From Selaginella tamariscina (lineage: Eukaryota > Streptophyta > Lycopodiopsida > Selaginellales > Selaginellaceae): a stretch of DNA of 64,000 bases. Numbering within the stretch: the stretch's first letter is position 1; each line of letters begins with the position of its first letter. The stretch is taken from positions 33,693 to 97,692 of the forward strand of contig PUQB01000788.1 in the NCBI GenBank assembly GCA_003024785.1. The letters are read 5' to 3'. A model generated the notes under the pieces. The model was not told the DNA's origin, made no database searches, and was given only the letters and a program-made list of their open reading frames with translations. The translations under genes were made by a program, and so were the position numbers. This document shows positions 34,520 to 46,289 of this stretch, one piece after another.

Positions 34520-35627
34520 GGCGGGATTAATCTCGCCACCCCTTCAATGCCTCCTGAAAGAGTGGGCGGGATTAATCTCGCCACCTTTCTGGAGGCCTTG
34601 AACGGGAGTGCGGAATTAATCTTGCCACCCTTCTCGGTCTCAGAGAGAACTGGGCAGGATTTATTTGGCACACCCCTTCAGTGACTCCAGAAAGGAGGCG
34701 GGATTAATCTCGCCCACCATGTAAGGGATGGTTAAATGAATTTCCCACCCTTCCCAGTTCTCTCCATTGGTATGTTGTAAACCTTCTACGTCTCAGACAG
34801 AAACGTTTGGGATTGGTCCGACTCACCAATGGAGAAAAAAGGAAGGGTGGCGGGATTCATTCCTCCAACAGGCATTGAAGGCTCGGCGGGATTAATCCCG
34901 CCGCCCAGGGCCTTCACTCGGTCCCTATGCGGCGGGATTAATCCCGCGGACGCCAATTCCCTGCTCGAAATCGGGCGGGATTAATCCCGCCGCCTAGGCC
35001 CTTTAGGCAGGCCTTTGGCGGCGGGATTAATCCCGCCCGATTCCGGCAGGGCAGCGGGATTAATCCCGCCCCGGCCCTTCACTTGGGCCTAGGCGGCGGG
35101 ATTAATCCCGCCGGACGCCAATGCCCTGCGGAATCGGCGGGATTAATCCGCGCCCGATTCGGCAGGGCATGGCGGCGGGATTAATCCCGCCGACCCAATG
35201 CCCTGTGCGGAATTCGGCGGGATTAATCCCGCCGCCCAGGCCCTTCAGGCAGGCCAATGGCGGCGGATAAATCCCGCCCGATTCTGCGCAGGGCATGCGT
35301 AGGTGGCGGGATTAATCCCGCCCCAGGCCCTTCACTCGGGCCTTAGTCGGTGGATTAATCCCGCCAGACGCCAATGCCCTATACAGAATTCGGCGGGATT
35401 AATCCCGCCGCCCAGGCCCTTCACTCGGGCCTTAGTCGGTGGATTAATCCCGCCGGACGCAAATGCCCTGTATGAATTCGGCGGAATTAATCCGCCACCC
35501 AGCCCTTCAGGCAGGCCAATGGCGGCGGGATAAATCTAGTCCGATTCCGCGCAGGGCATGCATAGGCGGCGGGATTAATCCCGCCGCTACACATGTCTCA
35601 CCATATAACGGCGGGATTAATCCCGCC
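34520..35627. repeat. palindrome array 2, copy 2
   Basis: About two dozen units of GGCGGGATTAATCCCGCC and variants, with the array-2 spacer family ('caggcccttcactcgggcctta', 'gccaatgccctg'). Several units have lost one or two G or C bases ('gggattaatccgcc'), which could be decay or homopolymer sequencing error. Confidence 0.9.
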
Positions 35628-36084
35628 GCTACACACACACACACACACACAATAGATATATATATGTATATGTGTATGTAGGAGAGTGCGTGTGTGTGCC
35701 AGAGATAGTCAAATCAGATAAAATTATACAGATACACACACACACACACATATATATATGTATAGTATATGTATATACGCGTGTGTGTGCGAGAGATAGA
35801 TAAATAAATAAAATTATGCAGATACTGGTACACATATAATATGTATGTATACATAGGTATATATATATGTGTGTGTGTGTGTGTGTGAATATGTATATCA
35901 TGTGGTATGCGTGTGTGAAACAAATAAAATCATATAGATAAACAAACGCACACACACACATATATATATACAGGAGTGTGCATGTGTGTGCGAGAGATAC
36001 AATTAACAAATCAATAAAATTATATAGATACACACACACACACATATATAGATAAATAAATAGAATATATATATATATATATAT

Positions 36085-36120
<36 letters not shown>

Positions 36121-36221
36121 TATTATATATATAATATATATATATATATATCTGTGTGTGTGTGTATATGTATACGAGTGTGCATGAGATAGAGATCTAT
36201 AGAGAAGAGAGAGAGAGAAGG

Positions 36222-36270
<49 letters not shown>

Positions 36271-36450
36271 TGTGCGTGTGTGTGCATATGTATACGAGTG
36301 TGCGTGTGTGTGCGAGAGATAGAGATCTAAAATTATATTATTAAGATACACACACATATAAATATATATGTGAATAAAAATAAATAAATAAACTCAGAGG
36401 AGTGTGCGTGTGAGAGAGAGAGAGAGATCTCACCTGTGTGAGAGAGAGAA
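35628..36450. repeat. microsatellite block, copy 2
   Basis: (ca)n, (tg)n and long (ta)n runs with 'gagagataga' pieces. Equivalent to 20,786-21,790 in inverse. The (ta)n run at 36,066-36,150 is longer than in copy 1. Confidence 0.85.
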
Positions 36451-36620
36451 GGAGATTTCCACGCCGCCTTACAAACCCTAGGAATATACTTAAACCCTAA
36501 AAGGAATAGAATATATATTAACCCTAATCGAATATTCCTTCTAAGAATATACTTAAACCCTAAAAAGAATAAACTATAGATTCGCCCTAAACGAATATTC
36601 TTTCATTATATTATCAGCGT
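36451..36620 (-). promoter_or_regulatory. gene B promoter and leader, copy 2
   Basis: Two 'aatatacttaaaccctaaaa' units with AAACCCTAA telo-boxes and GAATATTC. It is the inverse equivalent of 20,601-20,776. The GC-rich leader is shortened to 'ccacgccgcc'. Confidence 0.45.
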
Positions 36621-36720
36621 GTGCGTGTGCGTGGGTGTATCACATACACCCCAAGAATAAATATCATGCAAGGGTTTAACACGTGTGTGTCTATGAGAGT
36701 GTTAAAGTTTCACATGCAGC

Positions 36721-37440
36721 GATACATATATACACACATAGTACAGGATCATGTATGGTGTGTATATGTATGAGAGAAGAGTGACAATACATATTATGGA
36801 TCATGCATGGTGTGTATGTTTGAGAGAAGAGAGACAGTACATATTTACATGGATCATGCATGGTGTGTATGTATGAGAGAAGAGTGAGAGTGTTAACAAA
36901 TTAAATTCATACATATTGGATATATTAGTACACACATATACATACACACGTGTATACACACAGACATACATACATATTACATGTGTAAATTCAATGTAGG
37001 GTTTAGGGTTTAGGGTTAGGATGGATCATGCATGGTGTTTATGTATGAGAGGAGTGAGTGTTATACACAGATATACATTATACATATTACATAATATTGT
37101 AACATCAGTACATATTATGGATCATGCATGGTGTGTATGATGAGAGAAGAGACAGGCTACATATTATGGATCATGATCATGCATGGTGTGTATGTATGAG
37201 AGAAGGGATTATGCATGGTGACACTGTGTATGTATGAGAGAAGAGATAGAGTGTTAACAAATAAAATCGTACACATTGCATATATTATATTAGTACACAT
37301 ATATACATACACACGTGTATACACAGACATACATATATATTACATGTGTAAATTCAATGTGTTACATACACACACACTGAGTACATATAGATCATACATG
37401 CGTTGAACATGATGTTTTTCAATAAAGAAGCAACATATAA
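36721..37440. repeat. CATGCATG minisatellite with telomere-like repeats, copy 2
   Basis: About eight ~55-bp units contain 'ggatcatgcatggtgtgtatgtatgagagaagag' themes. About three TTTAGGG units lie near 36,998-37,018. Equivalent to 19,880-20,410. Confidence 0.8.
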
Positions 37441-37559
37441 TTTCTCAAGTTTGGTTTAGGGCAATGTGCATGTGTGTGCATATGTGTCTCTGTAAGTGCT
37501 TCTAATGCGTGTGCACATGTATATATAAATTTATGATTGTGTTTATATATAATATGTGC

Positions 37560-38060
37560 AAAACAAACATCGAATAATTAAGAAAATAATATTAATATAC
37601 ACACTATGAACATATTTTAAATTATACATAATAATATATGATTTTATCTAATATATAGCCATATATAGTTTTAATAATATATATTAATTTAATATTGATA
37701 ATAAGGTTTAACACTAGAATATTCTTGAAATAATAACAAATTAATTGAGAAAATCCCATTAATATATATGAATAATTACTGAGATAATTAATAATAAGAC
37801 TAATTTAATTATGATAATTAGTTTAATATTGGAATATTCTTTGAATATTAAGAAAATAATAAAGAATATCCCATTAATAGTAGGAAATGTAAATTAATTA
37901 CTCGAGTAATTAAGAAAATAATAATAATAAACAGACTATGAATATATTTTAAATGATACATAATAATATATCAATTTATTTATTGTATTAGTGTATATAT
38001 ATATATAATATAAACTTAATAATATATACTTGAATATTAAGAATGTAGAATAATTACAAA
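37560..38060. repeat. AT-rich tandem repeats, copy 2
   Basis: Inverse equivalent of 18,830-19,660 with fewer units. It contains 'ggaatattct' and 'ttaatatatat' themes. Confidence 0.7.
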
Positions 38061-38264
38061 AATTTCGTAATATTAAACAGCTTGAAGCACTTGAATGACA
38101 TTAAATGCAATTTTAAAACACTCATTGGAATTGGAGAGTATATATGTCAGACTGTCGGTTATTTGTTTCAACTCATCTTAAATTTTCTTTTCTGTTATTT
38201 CAAAAATTTTGAATTTCTGACATAAGTATTATCAGTCTGACATGTAAATTTGAAAAATATTTAA

Positions 38265-38425
38265 TTTCCCACTCAAATTCAGATCTGGTTCTTTTCCGGC
38301 AAGGGTTTCTTCATTTTCACTTTTCAGATTTTCTTTTTTCTTCTTAGTGATCAGCTCAGGAGCGACATTAAATTGGGTGCGCTATTGTTTATAGGAAAGC
38401 ACGGCGCCTTCAGTGCTGTTTACAA
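38265..38425 (+). promoter_or_regulatory. gene A leader exon, copy 2
   Basis: A conserved block ending CTGTTTACAA with donor GTAAGTATT at 38,426. A TATA-like 'gagtatatatgtcag' lies at about 38,136. Equivalent to 18,447-18,640. Confidence 0.5.
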
Positions 38426-38595
38426 GTAAGTATTATAAACAAATTTAGATATATTTATAAAGATTCACTCTCTTACATTCTCTCTTAAATTTTAGAATTT
38501 AGGGATTTAGGAATGCATTAGGATTACAATATATTCTGTTAGGGATTTATCCCGTTTAAATATACTTTTAACTTAATATTCTCGGTTAGCCGGGC

Positions 38596-39428
38596 GGCGG
38601 GATTAATCGGCCATTTTTTTTCGCCTCTTTGAAGAGGTGGCGGGATTAATCCCGCACCATCTCTTTCATAGCTATGGCAAATTAGTTCGGGCAATGCTTC
38701 TCCGCCTTTTAAAAAGAGCGGCGAGATTAATCCCGCGATAACTCTCTCAACTGATAATGATTTACTTGAATTTATTAGAAAGAGTTGTCGGCGGGATTAA
38801 TCTCGCCAACCATTTTAGGAGGCAGAGAAGGGGTGGCGGGATTAATCTCGCCACTACTTCCCTGTTTTAAATATTTGTGGGCAGAATTCATCCCGAATCT
38901 CTTTGAAATCATAGTTTCGGAGAGAGTTGTGGGCGGGATTAATCCGCCGCTTATTCCCCGTCGTCAGAGTTGTGGGCGGGATTAATCCCGCCGCCTATTC
39001 TCCGTCGTCAGTGTTGTGGGCGGGATTAATCCGCCCCCTCTTCCTCGTCGGAGGAATTTGCGGCGGATTAATCCCGCCGACTCTCACAGACGAGGAAGAT
39101 CCGGCGGCGGGATTAATCCCGCCGTACTTCCTAGTCGGAGGGAGCCCGCGGCGGGATTAATCCCCCGCTACTTCCTCGTCGGAGGGAGCCCGCGGCGGGA
39201 TTAATCCCGCCGCTTCTCTCGACGAGGAAGTATCGGCGGCGGATTAATCCGCCGCCTCTCTCGAGGGTAGAGTCGCGGCGGGATTAATCCCGCCGCCTCT
39301 CTCCGACGGGGTAGAGTCGGCGGCGGGATTAATCCGCCGACTCTCTCCGACGGGGTAGAGTCGACGGCGGGATTAATCCCGCCGACTCACTCTGAAGGGG
39401 TAGAGTCTGCGGCGGGATTAATCCCGCC
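38596..39428. repeat. palindrome array 1, copy 2
   Basis: About 17 units of GGCGGGATTAATCCCGCC and variants with array-1 spacers ('gactctctccgacggggtagagtc'). Shorter than in copy 1. Several cores lack one G or C. It lies between the gene A leader donor (38,426) and acceptor (39,576). Confidence 0.9.
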
Positions 39429-39576
39429 CATCAGTTATATTAATAAAGCATGAGATATTATTTTTATATATAATTATATATTATTGCACATGCATATTAT
39501 TAAGCAACTGCAGTTATGATTTCTTACAAATATTGCATAAACAGATATCATAAATAACACAATTATTTATGTGTAG

Positions 39577-42500
39577 GACAATATGTATAATACTGGAGAT
39601 AAAGTATGTCTTCTTCGGAACAACGAGATAGTTGGCACTGGAACTGTGGAAGTTCGAGATGATAATGCATCATGTCACAATATTGCCCAAGGATCTTGTG
39701 TGTACGTATGGGTGAACACCATTTTCAAGCATGTTGAGGTTCCTGGAATGGAATTTGAGGAGGGTTCTCCTGTATTGTGGAATTTGGATGAAGTCAAGGC
39801 TGACACAGAATATACAGAGTCACAAACAAATAGTAGCACGAGTTTTCCAGATGATGGCTTGCCTGCTGTGATGGATGAGGTGATTCTCTTTCTTCATGAG
39901 ATTGAGGTTGGGAGAGGCATCATCACAGCTATAAATCCAATGGAAGCAGTGTCAGAAGAGAAACTAGGGTCCGACTTCGTGGGTGTAGTTGTGACAGAGG
40001 TTTCACCTAATGGCACTTTGCATCCTGGATCCCTCGTGAGGTGGCGAACATCTGAATTAAGACGGCAAGATGGTTCAACATATTCTGGGTTGGATTTCAA
40101 TAATAACAACCCGGAAGAACAACTCATATTTGAAGAGGTTCCTTGCATTGGTCCTATTAAAAGAAAAAGGCGATTCATGGGTTGCAGATCTTCCCCTACA
40201 TGTTTCAGCAAGAGGATGAAGATGGATCCTACATCTTCCGAAAGTGTTACGAGCATTTCCACGATTGACTGCTGCAAAGAAAGTGTTGTCAGATGGCAGA
40301 CCGGAATGAAATTACCCAATGTAGACATGTCTTTCGTACGCTCACCCAAAAGCAAAGGCATGAGTTTGTATATGCTGCACTAACTGGGTGTATTGATGGA
40401 ATGGCTTCGGACACAGGTTATCAGAGTACATCCATGGTATTTAATAAGGTGGCCATCTGCTTCAAAGCTTGGTACAGTATATATGGGATCCCAAAGACCA
40501 CGTTCTACCGTCGGAGGGATGAGTGGTTAGATGGAGCGCAACCTCAGTACATGGGAACACTGGCTTGGTCAAAACCCGCTCTCACATTATGGCAGCCATA
40601 GAGATACTCAAGGCTTTTGTGGAAGCAAATGCAGACAGGATGCCTCACAAATGCCGAACCACAAATGCAGGGGTCAGGGAAAATCTCAAGGTTTTGCCTT
40701 CGATCTACACTCAATTGAAGCTGTGTGAACATGTGAACAAGTGCCTCAGCTTGATGGGGCTGCAAGCAATCTGCACTGGTACCTTCAACAACATATGGAA
40801 TACTCATTTTAAGGATGTGGAGATTGCAAAACACTCTAGCTTTTCCAAGTGTGACACTTGTACATCATTGAAGGCTGCAGAGGCTTGTGCAAAAACCTTG
40901 GTGGAGATCACTGCCATTCAAAAGAAGATGGAGGCCCACATGATTGCGCAACAAACTTGCCGGTCTCAGTACTATGCACACCGCATGCTTTCTGTGTCAC
41001 ACCCATCAGAGTACCTGTGCTTGATCCATGACAAGATGGATCATTCAAAGACCAGCATTCCAAAGCTCGTTGCAACACCAAAGTGCCTTGGAAATGTCAT
41101 GAAACTTCCGATTTCATTGACATGTGTCTAACACATGGACACGGTTGTGAATCATATGGACACTTTTCACTTCCACATTGGTCTAGCGACTCCAATTTCA
41201 CTATTGGGTCGTTGGCCATGTGTTTCAGAAACCTTGAAGCCCACTCACAGACAAGTCCTATCGGTGATCTCAAAGTGAAGAAACAACACCTTCAACCTTT
41301 ACATAATGCTCTCATGAACACGTCTGCACTTGAGGCTACTTGGGAATATGAGAGGCATTGTCAGCAACCTGCACAAAAAAAGATGGCCCTGTTGAGAGTT
41401 CAGGTTCAGTGGAGGGATCTAGCTCAAATAGTGTACATGTGTCCTCAACATCAAATAAGCTTCCTCGTCATTTGCTTTTACAGATGGATAATTGTGCAGG
41501 CGAGAACAAAAATAGGTAAATCATTTTACTTAAGGGTTTCTCAAGCTCATACTTACTTTTATTTTCTAGATATGTGCTAGCATGCTTGTTGCCAAAGGTG
41601 TGTTTGAAACAATCACGCTCAGTTTTCTTATGGTTGGTCACACTCATGAAGATATTGATGCGTTCTTCAGCAAGGTCTCCAACTCTACAAAAAGGACAAG
41701 TGCACTTACCTTACCGCATATGAAATCTTTTTGAAAATTGCATCTCCAAAAAAAATTGTGCTTTGCTTGTGACTGAGGTGCCAGACTTCAAAAAATTTCT
41801 CAAGGAGTATATAAAAGAGGGGAGTGATTCTTTAGTTGGTCACCTTGTGCCGCTACAATTCTTTTTCTCCATACGAGATGGTATACCTATTATGCAGTAC
41901 AAGTTACGGCCATCAGAGCAGGAGTGGTTACCGAAAGAGGGGTTAATGCTCTTCAAAAGTGGAGAGAATGGAAAGCCACTTCTCCCAAAGGACAACCAGA
42001 CCCTATTCCATTGAGTGCCCAGCTCAAGGAACAAGAGGTTATTATTGATGGCATCAAAAAATATGTGGCATGGGTTCAAAAATCGATGCCAAAGAATTCT
42101 GATAAGGCAACTGGTTACTCAGAACTATATAAGCATGTGGTTGACTATTGGGAGACTGTTGTTCGAGAGTTGGAAGGGCCTACTGTCACAAGTACAGAAT
42201 TGCAACACCCTTTTTGGCCTAAATCAAGGTGGCGAGAGGAGATTGAAATGACATCACTGAGCACAGACGACATAGAAGCCAGTAGTGATGTGGAAGTGCA
42301 AACCCCACACTTTGTTGGACAAAGGAACCAAAAACCTAAAGCATACTTTGATTGCTGCCAGGATCTTCAAAAACTAATGATGGTTCTCATTACTCCAGAT
42401 GCGTCATATAATCAGCCTATTTGGATGGGTCAAATTATCGACACACCTGAAGTAATCACAAAAAATAGTATTGTTAAGGTTGCATGGTTCAAACCACAAA

Positions 42501-42685
42501 AAAGGCGACACGAGAAGGAGAGCGAAAGATATAATGGATGCCTAGAGAAAACATGGTCTCCCAATCAAAAAGACCCAGCATGTTTTATAAATGTTAAATC
42601 CATTCGATATGGGTGGATGTCAAGAAGCGTTGATAAAGTCACGATTAACAAAACTGCAAGGGAATGTATGTTTTCTGAAGCTTAA
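39577..42685 (+). pseudogene. gene A, copy 2: Tnp1-like/DUF7869-type transposase-like protein
   Basis: Same gene as 14,028-17,152. The acceptor tttatgtgtag precedes the exon start at 39,577, with ATG at 39,583. The two Tnp1-like modules are intact (39,583-40,110). Frame changes relative to copy 1 occur near 40,272 (in the Cys-rich CCKKKCC segment), 40,538, 41,123, 41,380, 41,724 (2 bp) and 41,985. The 54-bp intron (about 41,516-41,569, donor GTAAAT, acceptor TTCTAG) is conserved. The nuclease motifs LIHDKMDHSK (about 41,020-41,050), MDNCAGENKN (about 41,480-41,515, in a shifted frame) and VGHTHEDID (about 41,633-41,662) are all present. As read here it cannot make a full protein, unless the small indels are assembly errors. 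Confidence 0.8.
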
Positions 42686-43185
42686 AGCAATTACAAAATT
42701 ATAAATATCATATATTTAATATTCATAATTATTATAAACTCTTTAATAATAGTACCAAATTGTTTACTTAACTATATAAATTTAAAAAATGATATGGAAG
42801 ATTGACTATATTATTATAGGATTTTATATATATATTATTACTACTACAAATTTTTAATTAATAATGTTATATTTAAATATTAATATTTTAATAACAACAT
42901 TATTTATATAATGTACCTCTTATGCTCTTCCTTAATTGTTATATTAGGCAATATATTATATAATTTAATACCTTCTACTTTTATAATGTTATTATTTTTT
43001 TTCAATGAATGCTATAATTTATTAAAGGGTAAATACAAAATAGAATATTCTAAAGAATATTCTATTTTCAAACATATATTCTAAAGAATATTCCTTTAAT
43101 ATTAGAAAATGCTAATTAAATAGCTAAAATTGTTAATTATTAGGAAATGGGACTATAGCCATGCCCATTTTAGTTACAACTTGCA

Positions 43186-43529
43186 TCATGTTGAAAAAAT
43201 TGGGAATCAAACATTTAATCTTATATTGAATTCATAGGAATAAGTTCATGATCAACAATTTTTTTAAAATAGAAATGTGTTAGTTATAAACAAATGAATA
43301 TGTTAAAAATATTTGTCACAATAAGAATTGAAGGTTGTGATGTGGATGTGTGTTTACTCGATAGGATTCACACTTCCTTGCAAAAACATTGTGTTTAAAG
43401 CTTGTGCTAGTGCAAAAAGTTTTAGTCTTATGCATCTACACTTTCAAATGATAATTAAAATATTTGCGGTTAATATGCTAGTTTGGGTTGGAACAAAAAC
43501 AATCCTCCAAGATAATTTGTTAGAGTTTT
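43186..43529. other. flank of copy 2, no gene seen
   Basis: AT-rich sequence with no similarity to the flank of copy 1. A 67-codon frame here has no recognisable family. Confidence 0.5.
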
Positions 43530-45180
43530 AATTAAAAGGGCTAACATGTGGCAACACATGACTGCCAAGTGATCATCTAGTGTCAACACCTTGTGTGAGC
43601 AACACTAAGTCTTCCAAAATAACCCTAAAAGATTCAGATGTCCATACCTAGAACGACTACCCTCCAAACACTAAAGGATAACCCAAGTAGACCTTTGGAT
43701 CCTGCCTCATGAGGCCTAAACATGATCATGCCCTAACCCATCAAAGAGTGTGTCTTGCACATACCCTCAGAACAAAGTTAAGCATCGTCACTTCCCTTGA
43801 GAAATCACTTTTATTGGGGAATACAACCTCTTTAAAGTGATAAGGGGTGCCCTGAACCACAACTAACCCTTAAGGGTTTGAGTGATTAAGTCATACCTTA
43901 GTCCTAGGGCTAATATTTAGTGAAGACATGAGTGTGTATCGTAGGCAAACACGAGTGTTATACTAAGCAAACTCCCTAAGGTTATTTGAATAAGCCTAAG
44001 TACACAACCCCACAAGTGTCTCACAAATGGGCTCTTACTAATGAGCTTAAGTTGTTTAACCCCTGGATCCTAAGGAAACACTCCTTAACCAAGTGTGTCG
44101 ATAGTACACCTAGTTACGAGACCTAACCTCTCTTGAGCTAATGCTCAAGGCTTAGCACCCTGATGTGAACACAAGTACACATGCTTACTAGAGTATTCAA
44201 TCCCTTAGTGTTAACCCATCAAACAACCCCAAAATATGCTTTAAATATTGTACCATGTGCTATTTAGTTTAGTGTCACATCTTCATGTGACACTAGTACT
44301 ACCTAGATGTGAGTTATCATGCCATAGCCCTTTACATTCAAGAGTTGCACAAGGTGCCATAAATGTAACTCTCCAATGCCTACTCTAGAACCCCTTTATG
44401 ATTCCTCAGGAACTTGGTAAGGAAAACTTGTCAGTCAAGATCCACGCCCACAATTGAATAATAACATGAATGTGCCTTGCTTAATTGCGAGTGATGCTCT
44501 TAACTTAACATGGAGGAGAAGGTTGAAGTAAGCCTCAACCTTTGACCCTTGAACGTGTTGTTTGATAAGAGCTCTCATGTATGGATTTGCCAACATTAAG
44601 GGTAAGCTATCCAAAAAGTGGGACATACCCTTATTGTCTAGAAGTTGAGGTAGCACAACAGAGGGTTGTGCCTTAATGATATAAGCTAAAGCTTGCATCA
44701 ATAAAAAATAACGAACTCTGTCATGAACTCAAGAACTCTCCTACATATACCCTACCTTATTTATGTGAAGGAGCCCTCCCTCTTTTCTTATATGTGTAAG
44801 TGGACTGGCACAAAATCCCAGCCCCTTAGTTAACGAGATGAGTTTTAATTAAACCTAATCCCTACCCCTAAACCTACTCGAGAGGGTGGGGAATTTTAGG
44901 ATATGGGTTAGGGCAACCCTAGGGTTAGGTCAACCCTAAGGGTGTTTGTTACCCTACTTAACTGAAAAACCTAATTAAGACATTAAATTGGGAGAAAATC
45001 TTTTAAAAAGGTAAGTTTTAGCTTCGCTTAAAGTTTTTTACAAATACTTAATGACATATAGTTGAATCATCACCAGATACCTAAACGAGTATATTTCCTA
45101 CTACAATCAACATAATACAATAAATAACAACAATCAATGTATAAAATAAAGGAAAGTCATAATAAAAACTATAATATGAT
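43530..45180 (+). repeat. dispersed repeat R1, second long copy
   Basis: Collinear with 7,022-8,765 and in the same orientation. Shared landmarks include 'cgagacctaacctc', 'gagttgcac.a.gtgcca', 'ggttgtgccttaa' and 'gggcaaccctagggttaggtcaaccct'. It is more AT-rich than the first copy, as expected from age-related C-to-T decay. Confidence 0.65.
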
Positions 45181-46289
45181 GAAAATTCTTAAACAAAAGT
45201 ATTCATATATTATTTAGCATGCTTGGATATGTATAAAACATTATGATAAGTGTCACCATTAAGTTATATCACATAATGTTAAATTTTATCTTCATTTATT
45301 TTGAGTGACTTTGTGAGATATAAATTCCTTAAAAACAAATGCAATTTTGAGGATGTTTAAGACTCATGAAGATGTGATGTTAAGAGGGTCTTTTTTAATT
45401 ATGTAAAACCTATTGTTATTAATCCATCTATTCTTTAATTATCTTTTTAATCTTTCAATTAATGATCCAAATGAGAACATTATTTTGAGTTTGATTTAGC
45501 ATAAGAGGTTGCTCACCTTATTATTTCTCAAGTTAACTTCATTTCTCACATGGCTATTGATATGGCATTCACCTTTACTACTACAAATCATACACTTATA
45601 TGTTGTAACAATGAAGATGATACAAAATATAGTATCAAGACTCATTAATATATCATAAGACAAGTGTTAGACATGTGTCATGTGATAAGCAACAATTTAT
45701 AATTAATATTGTAAACAGTATAATGTTATTTGTATGGGTATGTAAGAGTTTTGAAATTTGCAAATAAATTTTTACCTTTCAAAGATTAACAATAATTTAT
45801 AGTTAACATTATAATTTATATAATAGAATATGTGTTGTTGTGTATTTATTGTAATAACAATGCCATTTCATTCTTGTACATCTTTAGAATCTTGTGCAGT
45901 CCTTTCCAACCAAGATTAAACTTGCCTTGTGTGAGCTCCTAAGACTTCTTATACTAATATACCCACTAGCCTACTCGAAACTTCCATCAGTTGTCCTACT
46001 AGCACTTCACCTTAGCTGGTTTAGGGTTTAAGGTTTAATGTAAGAAACCTCCACTCACCAGCTCGACAATCCTTTGTTATAGTCTAACCCTTAAACTTGG
46101 TGTAATAAACTCTCTAGGCATGATAGCCTTTAGTCTATATACTAGTTGAAATGGCATGTTCTTGTCATCTCTTATAGGTGTTGTGAATATTCATGATCTA
46201 GATTGTTATGATCCTGTGAGATTGTGTATACATATCCTAAATGTGAATAGATTTTTGGAGTTTTATGAGATTAGAACTACACCATAGTT
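45181..46289. other. AT-rich intergenic, no gene seen
   Basis: No coding or RNA feature recognised. The later part (45,900-46,290) may be leader sequence of the following copia remnant. Confidence 0.45.

Larger units (their letters stand above)
29356..43185 (-). mobile_element. giant TIR DNA element, copy 2 (~13.8 kb), opposite orientation
   Basis: The inner TIR (29,356-29,381, containing TGTAACTAAAGTGGGCATG) and outer TIR (43,160-43,185, its inverse) bound a unit collinear with copy 1 but inverted: C, B, array 2, centre, array 1, A. Coding parts are nearly identical to copy 1. Arrays and microsatellites differ in length. Both TIRs are complete here, so copy 2 defines the element ends best. 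The outer flank beyond 43,186 is unrelated to the left flank of copy 1. I find no convincing target-site duplication. Confidence 0.85.

Noticed and set aside
13524-43185. Plastid-type inverted repeat or chromosome-end hairpin
   Set aside because: No plastid genes, and the homology ends at transposon-like TIRs on both arms and has a third copy elsewhere.
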